The translations under genes were made by a program, and so were the position numbers. From assembly GCA_016713135.1 (NCBI GenBank), contig JADJPR010000012.1, forward strand, positions 1 to 64,000: a stretch of DNA of 64,000 nt. Reading direction: 5' to 3'. Below the pieces are notes generated by a model, which ran no database searches, was not told the DNA's origin, and worked only from the letters and a program-made list of their open reading frames with translations. The DNA is from Rhodanobacteraceae bacterium. GTDB taxonomy: Bacteria > Pseudomonadota > Gammaproteobacteria > Xanthomonadales > SZUA-5. This document shows positions 18,029-26,423 of the stretch, piece by piece; the first letter of the stretch is position 1; each line of letters opens with the position of its first letter.

Positions 18029-19036
18029 ATGAGCCGCACTGTCCTGGTCACCGGCGGCGCCGGTTACCTCGGCAGCATCACCTGCGTGCGCCTGGTCGAA
18101 TGCGGCTACCGCCCGCTGCTGCTGGATGATTTCAGCAACAGCCATCCGGCGGTCATCGAGCGCATCTCGCGACTGACCGGCCAGGCGGTGAGCTGGGTCC
18201 GCGGCGATGTCCGCAACGGCGGATTGCTCGATGAGTTGCTGGCGCGCGAACCCATCGCAGCAGCGATCCACTTCGCCGGCCTGAAGGCGGTGGGCGAGTC
18301 GACCCGGCGCCCGCTCGACTACTGGGACATCAATGTGGGTGGCACTTTTTCCCTGCTGCGAGCGCTCGAACGAGCCGGCGTGCGCAGGCTGGTGTTCAGT
18401 TCCTCGGCTGCGGTCTATGGCGAGCCGCGAAAGATGCCGCTGGGCGAGGACTCGCCGCTGGCGCCGACCAGCCCGTACGGGCGCACCAAGCTCGCTGCGG
18501 AGCGCCTGATCGCCGACGTGGCGGCCACGCGGCCGGATTGGGCGGCTGCCTGCCTGCGCTACTTCAACCCGGTGGGCGCGCATCCCAGCGGCCTGCTCGG
18601 CGAGGATCCACGCGGCGTGCCTGGCAACCTGATGCCCTTCATTGCGCAGCTCGCGGCGGGCCGCCACCGCGAACTCGTGGTGCACGGCAACGACTACCCG
18701 ACTGCCGATGGTACTGGCGTGCGCGACTACATCCATGTGCTCGATCTCGCCGATGCGCATGTCGCCGCGCTGCGCCACCTCGAAGGCCATCCCGGCGTGC
18801 ACTGCTTCAACCTCGGCACCGGTCGCGGCTACAGCGTGCTCGAACTGAAGGCCGCCTTCGAGCGCGCCTGCGGACGCGAACTGCCGCACCGCATCGGGCC
18901 GCGACGCCCCGCCGATGTCAGCGCCTCGGTGGCCGACCCCAGCCGCGCCTGCGAAGTGCTGGGCTGGCAAGCGGCGCGCGACCTGGACCAGATGTGCGCA
19001 GACACCTGGCGCTGGCAGCGCTCGCATCCGGCTTGA
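18029..19036 (+). CDS. galE: UDP-glucose 4-epimerase
   Basis: Interconverts UDP-glucose and UDP-galactose with bound NAD, supplying galactose for surface glycans. The product is 335 aa, the usual GalE length. The Rossmann motif is VTGGAGYLGS at the N-terminus. FSSSAAVYGEP supplies the catalytic Ser/Thr region and SPYGRTK the YxxxK pair. YFNPVGAHPSG and GVRDYIHVLDLADAHV are GalE hallmarks. I chose the ATG at 18029 (MSRTVLVTGG) over an in-frame ATG at 18011. It is convergent with mnmE and close to no sugar operon; the glycan operon at 56214-62521 is a possible user. Confidence 0.9.
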   Translation: MSRTVLVTGGAGYLGSITCVRLVECGYRPLLLDDFSNSHPAVIERISRLTGQAVSWVRGDVRNGGLLDELLAREPIAAAIHFAGLKAVGESTRRPLDYWDINVGGTFSLLRALERAGVRRLVFSSSAAVYGEPRKMPLGEDSPLAPTSPYGRTKLAAERLIADVAATRPDWAAACLRYFNPVGAHPSGLLGEDPRGVPGNLMPFIAQLAAGRHRELVVHGNDYPTADGTGVRDYIHVLDLADAHVAALRHLEGHPGVHCFNLGTGRGYSVLELKAAFERACGRELPHRIGPRRPADVSASVADPSRACEVLGWQAARDLDQMCADTWRWQRSHPA

Positions 19037-19154
19037 GCCATCGCCCTGACGGAACCCCGAGTCACGATCGGCGCCGTGGACCTCTGTTCTTGTGGCGTCT
19101 GGCTTCGAGTGCGACCGGTGCGTCGCCGCGCCGACTGGCGCCACACCGCCGGCG

Positions 19155-20513
19155 CTATTTACCGATGCAGAAGCTGGCGAAGATCTCGCCCAGCAGGTCG
19201 TCGGCGCGATAACGGCCGGTGATCTCGCCGAGCGCCTCGTGGGCAAGGCGCAGGTCTTCGGCAGCGAGTTCCCCGCGGCCGTCGGCGAGGGCGTGCGCAC
19301 GGGCGGTGGCGAGGTGCTGCTGGCAGCGCGCCAGCGCATCCACATGCCGGGCGCGGGCGCTGAAGTCGCCGGCGCTGCCTTCGGCCAGGCCGGCGTGCTG
19401 CAGCAGCGCATGCCGCAGCAGGTCGAGGCCGGCGCCGGTCTTGGCTGACAGGTACACGTGCACGCCGTCATCGCGGCGCTCGCTGCGCGGCTCGCCGCCG
19501 GTCAGGTCGAGCTTGTTGTGGATGGTCAGGCGGGGCGGAAGCGAACCCCGGCTTTCCGGGTCCAGGGTCTCGGGTCCCGGGTCCAGGCCTTCCGGCGCCT
19601 CGACCCACAACACCAGATCCGCCCTGCGCGCCTCGCGGTTGGCGCGGGCGATGCCTTCGGACTCCACCTCGTCGGCGGTCTCGCGCAGGCCGGCGGTGTC
19701 GACGATGGTCAGCGGCAGGCCGTCGACGATGAGGTGCTCGCGCAGCACGTCGCGGGTGGTGCCCGGGATCGCGGTGACGATCGCGCGGTCGTGCCCGGCC
19801 AGCGCGTTCAGCAGGCTGGACTTGCCGACGTTCGGCGCACCCAGGATCACCACGTTCAGCCCGTCGCGCAGGCGCTGGCCGCGGCGGGCGCCCGCGAGCA
19901 GTTCGTGCAGCGTCAGCTCGACCGCGGCGAAGCGCGCGCGCACCTCGCTGGTCTTGAGGAAGTCGATCTCTTCCTCGGGGAAGTCGATCGCCGCCTCGAT
20001 GTACACCCGCAGCTCGACCAGCTGGCGCGACAGCGCCTCGATGCGGCGGCTGAACTCGCCGTCGAGCGAGCGCATCGCGGCGCGCGCGGCGCTCTCCGAG
20101 CCCGCGGCGATCAGATCGGCCACCGCCTCGGCCTGGGCCAGGTCGAGCTTGTCGTTGAGGAAGGCGCGCTCGCTGAACTCGCCCGGCCGCGCGAGCCGCG
20201 CACCGAGTTCCACGCAGCGCCGCAGCAGTGCGCCGAGCAGCACCGGCGAGCCATGCGCCTGCAGCTCGATCACGTCCTCGCCGGTGAAAGACCTGGGTCC
20301 GGGGAAGGCCAGCAGCAGCCCGTCGTCGATCAGCTCGCCGGCGCCGTCGCGGAAGCGGCAGCGGTGGGCGAAACGCGGCTTCGGCCGGCGGCCGAGGAAA
20401 GCGTGCGCCATGGCCAGCGCCAGCGGCCCGGACACCCGCACCACGCCAATGCCGCCGGGGCCGGCGGGCGTGGCGATGGCGGCGATGGTGGGTTGGGCGT
20501 GGCTTGAGGTCAT
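19155..20513 (-). CDS. mnmE: tRNA uridine-5-carboxymethylaminomethyl modification GTPase MnmE
   Basis: With MnmG, it builds the cmnm5/nm5 modification at U34 of tRNAs. The product is 452 aa. The N-terminal tetrahydrofolate-binding part starts IAAIATPAGPGGIGVVRVSGP. The G domain shows GAPNVGKSS (225-233), TTRD, DTAGLRETADEVESEGI and NKLDL. The C-terminus ends FCIGK, the conserved C-x-G-K redox/catalytic tail. The start at 20513 (MTSSHAQPTIAAIATPAG) is followed closely by the conserved N-terminus. The gene order rpmH-rnpA-yidC-mnmE is the classic proteobacterial arrangement. A palindromic repeat array separates it from yidC. Confidence 0.97.
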   Translation of the reverse strand: MTSSHAQPTIAAIATPAGPGGIGVVRVSGPLALAMAHAFLGRRPKPRFAHRCRFRDGAGELIDDGLLLAFPGPRSFTGEDVIELQAHGSPVLLGALLRRCVELGARLARPGEFSERAFLNDKLDLAQAEAVADLIAAGSESAARAAMRSLDGEFSRRIEALSRQLVELRVYIEAAIDFPEEEIDFLKTSEVRARFAAVELTLHELLAGARRGQRLRDGLNVVILGAPNVGKSSLLNALAGHDRAIVTAIPGTTRDVLREHLIVDGLPLTIVDTAGLRETADEVESEGIARANREARRADLVLWVEAPEGLDPGPETLDPESRGSLPPRLTIHNKLDLTGGEPRSERRDDGVHVYLSAKTGAGLDLLRHALLQHAGLAEGSAGDFSARARHVDALARCQQHLATARAHALADGRGELAAEDLRLAHEALGEITGRYRADDLLGEIFASFCIGK

Positions 20514-20533
20514 GTCGTGCCGGGCGGCAAGCA

Positions 20534-20745
20534 AGGTGAAAAGTGAAATGTAAAACGTCAATGGCGCAAGGCACACGAACGCCTCAGGCCCATTGACGTT
20601 TTACGTTTGACGTTTCACCCATCGCGAGTCGGGGGGGCATGCCGGGCCCCGGGGCCAAGGGGGGGAAAGAGGAAAGGAAAACGTCAATGGCGCAAGGCAC
20701 ACGAGCGCCTCAGGTCCATTAACGTTTCACTTTTGACGATTCACT
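20534..20745. repeat. Two tandem-arm palindromes, family E (AAAGTGAAA/AACGTCAA)
   Basis: Copies lie at about 20534-20616 and 20665-20745. Both share a nearly identical centre beginning aatggcgcaaggcacacga and ending in cctcagg(c/t)cc, flanked by aaaacgtc on the left and its complement on the right. The spacer between the copies contains a separate GC palindrome (gccgggccccggggcc) and a G-run. They fill the 257-base gap between yidC and mnmE. Confidence 0.9.
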
Positions 20746-20770
20746 GCCACGCCGGCAAAGCCGGCGTTGC

Positions 20771-22474
20771 TCACTTGCTCGCCTCGATCCTCTTCGTGAT
20801 CACCACCTGCTGGATCAGGCCGAGCAGGCCGTTCGACAGCCAGTACAGCACCAGGCCCGCCGGGAAGAAGGCGAACATCACGCCGAAGATCAGCGGCATC
20901 GACTGCAGCACTTTTTTCTGCACCGGATCCATGCCGGGTGTGGGCGACAACTTCTGGGTGTACCACATGACGGCGACGTTCAGCACCGGCAGGATGTACA
21001 TCGGATCCTTCAGCGAGAGATCGTGGATCCACAGGAAGAACGGCGCCTGGCGCAGTTCCACCGCCTCGAAGATCACCCAGTACAGGGCGAAGAACACCGG
21101 CAGCTGGAGCAGCAGCGGCAGGCACCCGCCGATCGGGTTGACCTTCTCCTGCTTGAACAGATCCATCTGCGCCTGCGCCATCTTCTGGCGGTCGTCGCCG
21201 TAGCGCTCCTTGAGCTGCTCCAGGCGCGGCTGCAGCTTGCGCATCTTGGCCATCGAGCGGTACTGCGATTCGGACAAGCGATAGAAGGCGAGCTTGACCA
21301 GCAGCGTCAGCAGGATGATCGCCATGCCCCAGTTGCCGACCAGCTTGTGGATCTGGCTGAGGATCCAGAACAGCGGCTGGGCGATGAACGACACCATGCC
21401 GTAGTCCACCGTGTACTGCAGGCCCGGGGCCACGTCCGGGAGTTTGTTCTGCAGCTTGGGGCCGAGGTACAGGCGGGCGCCGATGCTGCCGCTGGCACCC
21501 GGCGCAACCTCGACCAGCGGCGACTTCTGGCGCATCAGGTAGCGCGTGGGCAGGCTGCCGTTCGGCTGCAGGATCGCGGTTTCGTAGGTGGTCTGCTCGG
21601 CGGCGTCCGGCACCCAGGCGCCGACGAAGTAATGCTGCTGCATCGCCGACCAGCCGCCGGCGAAGGTGCGCCGGTAGGGTTCCTCGGCGTAGTTCTCGAA
21701 CTTGAGCTTCTGGTACTTCTCGTCCGGGCTGTAGATCGACGCGCCGACGTAGGCGTAGAGCTCGGGGTTGTTGAAGGCGAAGGCCGACGGCCGCGGCGGC
21801 GGCACGCGCTGCATCTGGCGGTACTGGCTGCCCTTCCACGGCGCGGCCGACTGGTTGCTGATCTCGTGGCGGACGCCGACGGTGAAGCTGCCGCGCTCCA
21901 GTCGGATCAGCTTGCGTACCGACACGCCCGACGCATCGGTCCAGGTGAACGGCACTTCGAGCGCGGCCTCGCCGGCCGGCAGTTCGAAGCGGTCGCCTTC
22001 AACACTGTAACTGGCCGTGTGGTCCGGCGCCGGCGCATCGACCGCGACCAGGCCGGTCTGCGAGATGAAGTAGCGGCTGAGTTCCTCGTTGAGCAGCTTG
22101 ACCGGGATGTCCTTGCGCTCGAGGCTGATCGGGTAGGTCAGCAGTTCTGCCTGGCGGATCTCGGCGCCACGGGTGGACACGGTCAGGCGCAGCACGTCGT
22201 TGGCGATGATGACCGTGCGGCCCTCCGCCACCGCGGCGGGCGCGGCCGTCTCGGCAGCAGGGGGCGCCGCGGCGGCATCGGCCGGCGGCGCCTCGGGTAC
22301 TTCGCCATCGGCGCTGGTGGCGGTTGTGGGCACATCGGCGCCGGGCGCGGGCATGCCGTCGGTCGCCACCGCTGCCGGCTCCGGCTTCGGGCCGTAATCG
22401 GCCTGCCAGGCGGACCACAGCTGCAGGCCAACCAGGGCGAGGCCGAGCAGCAGGAACAGACGCAGGTTGCTCAT
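20771..22474 (-). CDS. yidC: Membrane protein insertase YidC
   Basis: Inserts and folds inner-membrane proteins, alone or with SecYEG. The product is 567 aa, the normal gammaproteobacterial size. The N-terminal span MSNLRLFLLLGLALVGLQLWSAW is followed by a variable Pro/Ala-rich linker, a large periplasmic beta domain, then the conserved five-span core, including GNWGMAIILLTLLVKLAFYRLSE, GGCLPLLLQLPVFFALYWV and PAGLVLYWLSNGLLGLIQQ. The start ATG at 22474 overlaps the rnpA stop by one base (TGATG), so no yidD gene sits between them here. Co-transcription with rpmH and rnpA is expected. Confidence 0.97.
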   Translation of the reverse strand: MSNLRLFLLLGLALVGLQLWSAWQADYGPKPEPAAVATDGMPAPGADVPTTATSADGEVPEAPPADAAAAPPAAETAAPAAVAEGRTVIIANDVLRLTVSTRGAEIRQAELLTYPISLERKDIPVKLLNEELSRYFISQTGLVAVDAPAPDHTASYSVEGDRFELPAGEAALEVPFTWTDASGVSVRKLIRLERGSFTVGVRHEISNQSAAPWKGSQYRQMQRVPPPRPSAFAFNNPELYAYVGASIYSPDEKYQKLKFENYAEEPYRRTFAGGWSAMQQHYFVGAWVPDAAEQTTYETAILQPNGSLPTRYLMRQKSPLVEVAPGASGSIGARLYLGPKLQNKLPDVAPGLQYTVDYGMVSFIAQPLFWILSQIHKLVGNWGMAIILLTLLVKLAFYRLSESQYRSMAKMRKLQPRLEQLKERYGDDRQKMAQAQMDLFKQEKVNPIGGCLPLLLQLPVFFALYWVIFEAVELRQAPFFLWIHDLSLKDPMYILPVLNVAVMWYTQKLSPTPGMDPVQKKVLQSMPLIFGVMFAFFPAGLVLYWLSNGLLGLIQQVVITKRIEASK

Positions 22475-22881
22475 CAGGGGCTCTCCTCGCCTGCCGGGGA
22501 TCCCGACGGGCGCACGGATGCGGAAACGGGGGGGGGCGACGCGATCACGCGGTCGAACAGGGCGTCGAGATCACGGCGCAGGGTATGGCGGTCGCCTTTG
22601 CCGACATCGCGACCCGGCGAGAGCACCAGGTCGACCAGCGGCATCCGCGCACGGCGCACGCGAAAGCTCTCGCGCGCGATGCGCTTGACCAGGTTGCGAT
22701 CATGCGCATTCGGCAGATGCTTCTTGCCGACCGCGAAGCCGATGCGCGCCTGCGACATGGTGCCGGCGGCGACGACGCATACGAAAAAGCGGCCGCGCTC
22801 TCGCCGGCCGCTTTGGAACACACCATCGAACTCGCGCGGCAGCAGCAGCCGGGCACTCCGCGGAAAGCGCGAACCCGGCAT
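22474..22881 (-). CDS. rnpA: Ribonuclease P protein component
   Basis: Protein subunit of RNase P, which trims tRNA 5' ends. The product is 135 aa, basic, with the family signature KHLPNAHDRNLVKRIARESFR and an N-terminal FPRSARLLLPREFDGVF block. The C-terminus has an extra tail rich in Ser and Pro (IASPPPVSASVRPSGSPAGEESP) not needed for the core fold. It starts ten bases after the rpmH stop and its own stop overlaps the yidC start, so the three form one operon. Confidence 0.95.
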   Translation of the reverse strand: MPGSRFPRSARLLLPREFDGVFQSGRRERGRFFVCVVAAGTMSQARIGFAVGKKHLPNAHDRNLVKRIARESFRVRRARMPLVDLVLSPGRDVGKGDRHTLRRDLDALFDRVIASPPPVSASVRPSGSPAGEESP

Positions 22882-22891
22882 CGCCCGCGAA

Positions 22892-23026
22892 TTACGGGAT
22901 CAGGCGATGACGGCCCTTGGCGCGACGACGATTCAGCACGGCGCGGCCATTCTTGGTGGCCATACGGGCGCGGAAGCCATGGGTGCGAGCGTGCTTGAGC
23001 TTGCTCGGCTGGAAAGTGCGCTTCAT
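22892..23026 (-). CDS. rpmH: Large ribosomal subunit protein bL34
   Basis: The product is 44 aa. It begins MKRTFQPSKLKHARTHGFRA and ends RRRAKGRHRLIP, the canonical bL34 sequence. The ATG at 23026 is preceded by TTGGAG, a good ribosome site at normal spacing. It is first in the rpmH-rnpA-yidC run. The usual neighbour dnaA on the other side is absent; a repeat and a PEBP-family gene follow instead. Confidence 0.97.
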   Translation of the reverse strand: MKRTFQPSKLKHARTHGFRARMATKNGRAVLNRRRAKGRHRLIP

Positions 23027-23133
23027 CGCGAACTCCAAGGATCTGTTGAAGAAAAGAGCGGCATGGTAGCCCGCCGCCTCGTCGCCTGTCTAGGGGTAGG
23101 GTGCGGCTTTGTTGGCCCTGGTTCAAGACATGG

Positions 23134-23300
23134 TGAAGAGCGGGGGCTGAAGCGGGGAAGGGGTCAAGGGGAATGCCAAGTGCGTTGCTCGTGGTTTGAG
23201 GTGGCCCGCGCCATCGGGCATGCACTGCCCCAAAATCGTCGCGAAGCCAGTTGCGGAGCCCCTGACCCCTTGCCCGCTTCACCTCCCCCCGCTTCACTTC
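23134..23300. repeat. Tandem-arm palindrome, family D
   Basis: The left arm (about 23134-23172) is gaagagcgggggctgaagcg, then ggggaaggggtcaagggg. The right arm (about 23257-23300) is cccctgaccccttgcccgct, then tcacctccccccgcttcact. The loop of about 85 bases shows no gene. It sits upstream of rpmH and downstream of the PEBP-family gene. Confidence 0.8.
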
Positions 23301-23902
23301 CGCACGTTGCGGTTCAGCGAATAGCGTCCCGTGTGCTGCGCGGTGGCCAGCACGTGGCCGTCCATCCGCGCCAGTGCGTCGGCGGCGCTGAAGCGGCCGG
23401 ACAGGCCGAGCAGCGGCACGTCGAGTGCGTACAGGCGGAAGTGGTAGTGGTGCATACGTTCGTCGTTCCACGGCGGACAAGGGCCGTCGTAGCCGTAGTG
23501 GTCGGCGCCGGGGCTGCTGAAATCGTTGAGGCCCTGCCGGGTGCCTGCAGGTCCACGCGGCTGGCGCTTGCCGCCGGCATGGACCCCCTCGGAACAACTG
23601 CCGGCAACGATTTCGCGCAGCGAGGACGGAATATCGATCATCACCCAGTGGATGAAGTCGCGACGTGGCAAATCGTGCGCGATCACGCGGTCGGCGCGGT
23701 TGGCGTCGTCGAACACGCTGGGCACGTCATCGTCCACGCAAATCAGCACGAAGGACTGGGTGCCGGCGGGGACGTCGTCCCAGGCGAGATGCGGGTTGCG
23801 GTTGGGGCCATCGACCACCGGGCGGTTGCTGCCGGGCACGCCGTAGGCATATTCACTGGCGATTCGGCCGAGCGGCGGGAAACTCTGGCTATGGAGGCGC
23901 AT
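23294..23902 (-). CDS. PEBP-family protein (YbhB/YbcL type)
   Basis: A phosphatidylethanolamine-binding-protein-like fold of 202 aa. Family motifs are visible: NPHLAWDDVPAGTQSFVLICVDDD (ligand-pocket strand), FIHWVMIDIPSSLREI, GYDGPCPPWNDERMHHYHFRLYALD and a C-terminal VLATAQHTGRYSLNR. Bacterial members bind small anions or modulate kinases, but their roles are poorly defined. There is no signal peptide. The start ATG at 23902 overlaps the start ATG of the divergent phospholipase D-like gene in the palindrome GCATGC, so both start sites share bases. The 3' end runs into the family D repeat. Confidence 0.85.
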   Translation of the reverse strand: MRLHSQSFPPLGRIASEYAYGVPGSNRPVVDGPNRNPHLAWDDVPAGTQSFVLICVDDDVPSVFDDANRADRVIAHDLPRRDFIHWVMIDIPSSLREIVAGSCSEGVHAGGKRQPRGPAGTRQGLNDFSSPGADHYGYDGPCPPWNDERMHHYHFRLYALDVPLLGLSGRFSAADALARMDGHVLATAQHTGRYSLNRNVRK

Positions 23903-25472
23903 GCACGGACCCTGGATGAGACGAGGCATACACAATAGCGCTGCGATCGCGTGGCTGCTGCTCGCGCTCGCGGCCTGCGCGCCAGTCGAATGGCGCGGGC
24001 CACGCGTGCCCGAGGCCTCGCTCTCGCCGGCCAACGAGGGACCGATCGCCGACACGGTGCGGCCGATCGGCCTGGCGCCCGGCGAATCGAGTTACCGCCT
24101 GATCGAGTCCAACACCGACGCGCTGGCGCTGCAGCTGCGTGCGGCGCAGCTCTCCGTGCGCAGTCTGGACGCGATGTACTACATGTGGCTGGACGATCGC
24201 AGCGGGCGGCTGCTTGCCGCCGAGCTGATGCGCGCCGCCGACCGCGGCGTTCGCGTGCGCGTGCTGGTGGATGACATGTACGCACGCAAGATCCCGGTGG
24301 AGTTGGCGGCACTGGACCAGCATCCGCGGATCGAGCTGCGCGTCTACCACCCCTACCGCACGCGCGATTCGGCTGCCGCCGCGGTGCTCGAATTCGTGTT
24401 CAGCGGCTTCCGCCTGAACCACCGGATGCACCACAAGGCCTGGATCGCCGATGGCCAGGTCGCTCTGATCGGCGGGCGCAATGTGGGCGACGCCTACTTC
24501 GGCCTGCACGATGGCTTCGATTTCCGCGACCTCGGCGTGCTGCTGGCGGGCGCGGCGGCCGGCGAGGTGTCGGCGATCTTCGACCAATATTGGAACGCGC
24601 CCATCGTGATCCCCTTGGCGGCGGTGCCGTCGAAGGATCCGGTGCCTGCGCTCGCCGACGCCCAGCGCGCGCTGGGGGAAGAGCGCACACACACACTGGG
24701 ACTGCCCGAGTTCGCGCCGCTGGTGGCGCCACGCGCGCTGGATGCGGAAATCCGCAGCGGCGAGGGCCGCCACACCGGCGCGGGCGTGCAGGTGGTCAGC
24801 GACCCGCCGGACAAGTGGCGCCAACGCAAGGACCAACTGATCGGTGTCGCCGCCGAGTTGCGCAAAGCCATTGACCGCGCCGAGCGCGAGGTGGTGCTGA
24901 TCTCGCCCTACTTCGTGCCCGGGCGAGAGGGCATCGCCTGGTTGCGCCGACTGGAGGAACGCGGCGTGCGCGTGCGCGTGCTGACCAACTCGGTCAACGC
25001 CACCGACATCCCCGCGGTGCACGGCGGCTACGCGCACTACCGCATGCGCCTGCTGCGGGCGGGCATCGAAATCAACGAGCTCAAGCGCTCGTCCAGCTTG
25101 CGCCTGGAGTCGCCTTTCCGCGGATCCTCGCGCGCCAGCCTGCACACCAAGGCGGTGGTGATCGACGGCCGCGTGGCCTTCGTCGGCTCGTTCAACCTCG
25201 ACCCGCGCTCGACCTGGATCAACACCGAGATGGGCGTGTTCGTGGACGACCCGCGCTTCGCCGCGCAGGTGCTGCGCGGCTACCAGCACAGCCTCGGCGG
25301 CGAACACTCCTATCGCCTCGCGCTGGAAGGCGGCCGGCGCAAGCGGGTGGTCTGGTACGACCTGCAGGATGGCCAGCCCCGCCGGCAGACGCGCGAACCG
25401 ACCTCGAGCTGGAGCCGACGCTTCATCGCGCTGCTCGCACGCATCGTGCCGACGGCGGAAAGGCATCTGTGA
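23901..25472 (+). CDS. Phospholipase D-family lipoprotein, cardiolipin synthase-like
   Basis: The product is up to 523 aa. A lipobox (LLLALAAC) indicates envelope anchoring. It carries two complete HKD motifs: HHKAWIADGQVALIGGRN near residue 170 and HTKAVVIDGRVAFVGSFNLD near residue 415. That arrangement fits the ClsC/YmdC type, which makes cardiolipin by phosphatidyl transfer, though hydrolase activity cannot be excluded. Start choice is open: ATG at 23901 has GGAGG only three bases upstream, and ATG at 23916 (MRRGIHNSAA) is an alternative. The gene is divergent from, and overlaps at the start with, the PEBP-family gene. Its stop is followed at once by a family D repeat. Confidence 0.85.
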   Translation: MHGPWMRRGIHNSAAIAWLLLALAACAPVEWRGPRVPEASLSPANEGPIADTVRPIGLAPGESSYRLIESNTDALALQLRAAQLSVRSLDAMYYMWLDDRSGRLLAAELMRAADRGVRVRVLVDDMYARKIPVELAALDQHPRIELRVYHPYRTRDSAAAAVLEFVFSGFRLNHRMHHKAWIADGQVALIGGRNVGDAYFGLHDGFDFRDLGVLLAGAAAGEVSAIFDQYWNAPIVIPLAAVPSKDPVPALADAQRALGEERTHTLGLPEFAPLVAPRALDAEIRSGEGRHTGAGVQVVSDPPDKWRQRKDQLIGVAAELRKAIDRAEREVVLISPYFVPGREGIAWLRRLEERGVRVRVLTNSVNATDIPAVHGGYAHYRMRLLRAGIEINELKRSSSLRLESPFRGSSRASLHTKAVVIDGRVAFVGSFNLDPRSTWINTEMGVFVDDPRFAAQVLRGYQHSLGGEHSYRLALEGGRRKRVVWYDLQDGQPRRQTREPTSSWSRRFIALLARIVPTAERHL

Positions 25473-25661
25473 AGCGGAGGAAGGAGATGCGGGGGAGATG
25501 AAGCGGGGCGGGGGACGCAGTCGACGCCCGAGATGCGACGCCTTCGCCGATCGAGGCTACGGGCGGCAGATGGGCAGGCACGTGCACCATGACAGGTCCC
25601 CTGCCCCGCTTCACCTCCCCCGCTTCACCTCCCCCGCTTCACCTCCCCCGCTCCACCTCCC
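25471..25661. repeat. Tandem-arm palindrome, family D
   Basis: The left arm (25471-25516) has gaagcggaggaaggagatgc and gggggagatgaagcggggcg. The right arm (25595-25661) has four tandem copies of the 14-base unit ccccgcttcacctc. The left arm has only two to three, so the arms have drifted in copy number. It occupies the gap before the ABC exporter operon. Confidence 0.85.
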
Positions 25662-25745
25662 GACCCTCACCGGCCTCTTTTTCCGCGTCAGGAACTTGCG
25701 CATCCTCGCGCACTCTGACGACGCCTGTCACATGTATTCACAATC

Positions 25746-26415
<670 letters not shown>

Positions 26416-26423
<8 letters not shown>

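Noticed and set aside
19552..19601. Short repeats of gggtcc type inside mnmE
   Set aside because: They lie in a variable loop between the G domain motifs, and the protein length is normal; chance repetition is enough.
21023..23938. Long plus-strand open frame across yidC, rnpA and rpmH (971 codons)
   Set aside because: An antisense shadow of three well-known genes, with low-complexity His/Arg/Gln content.
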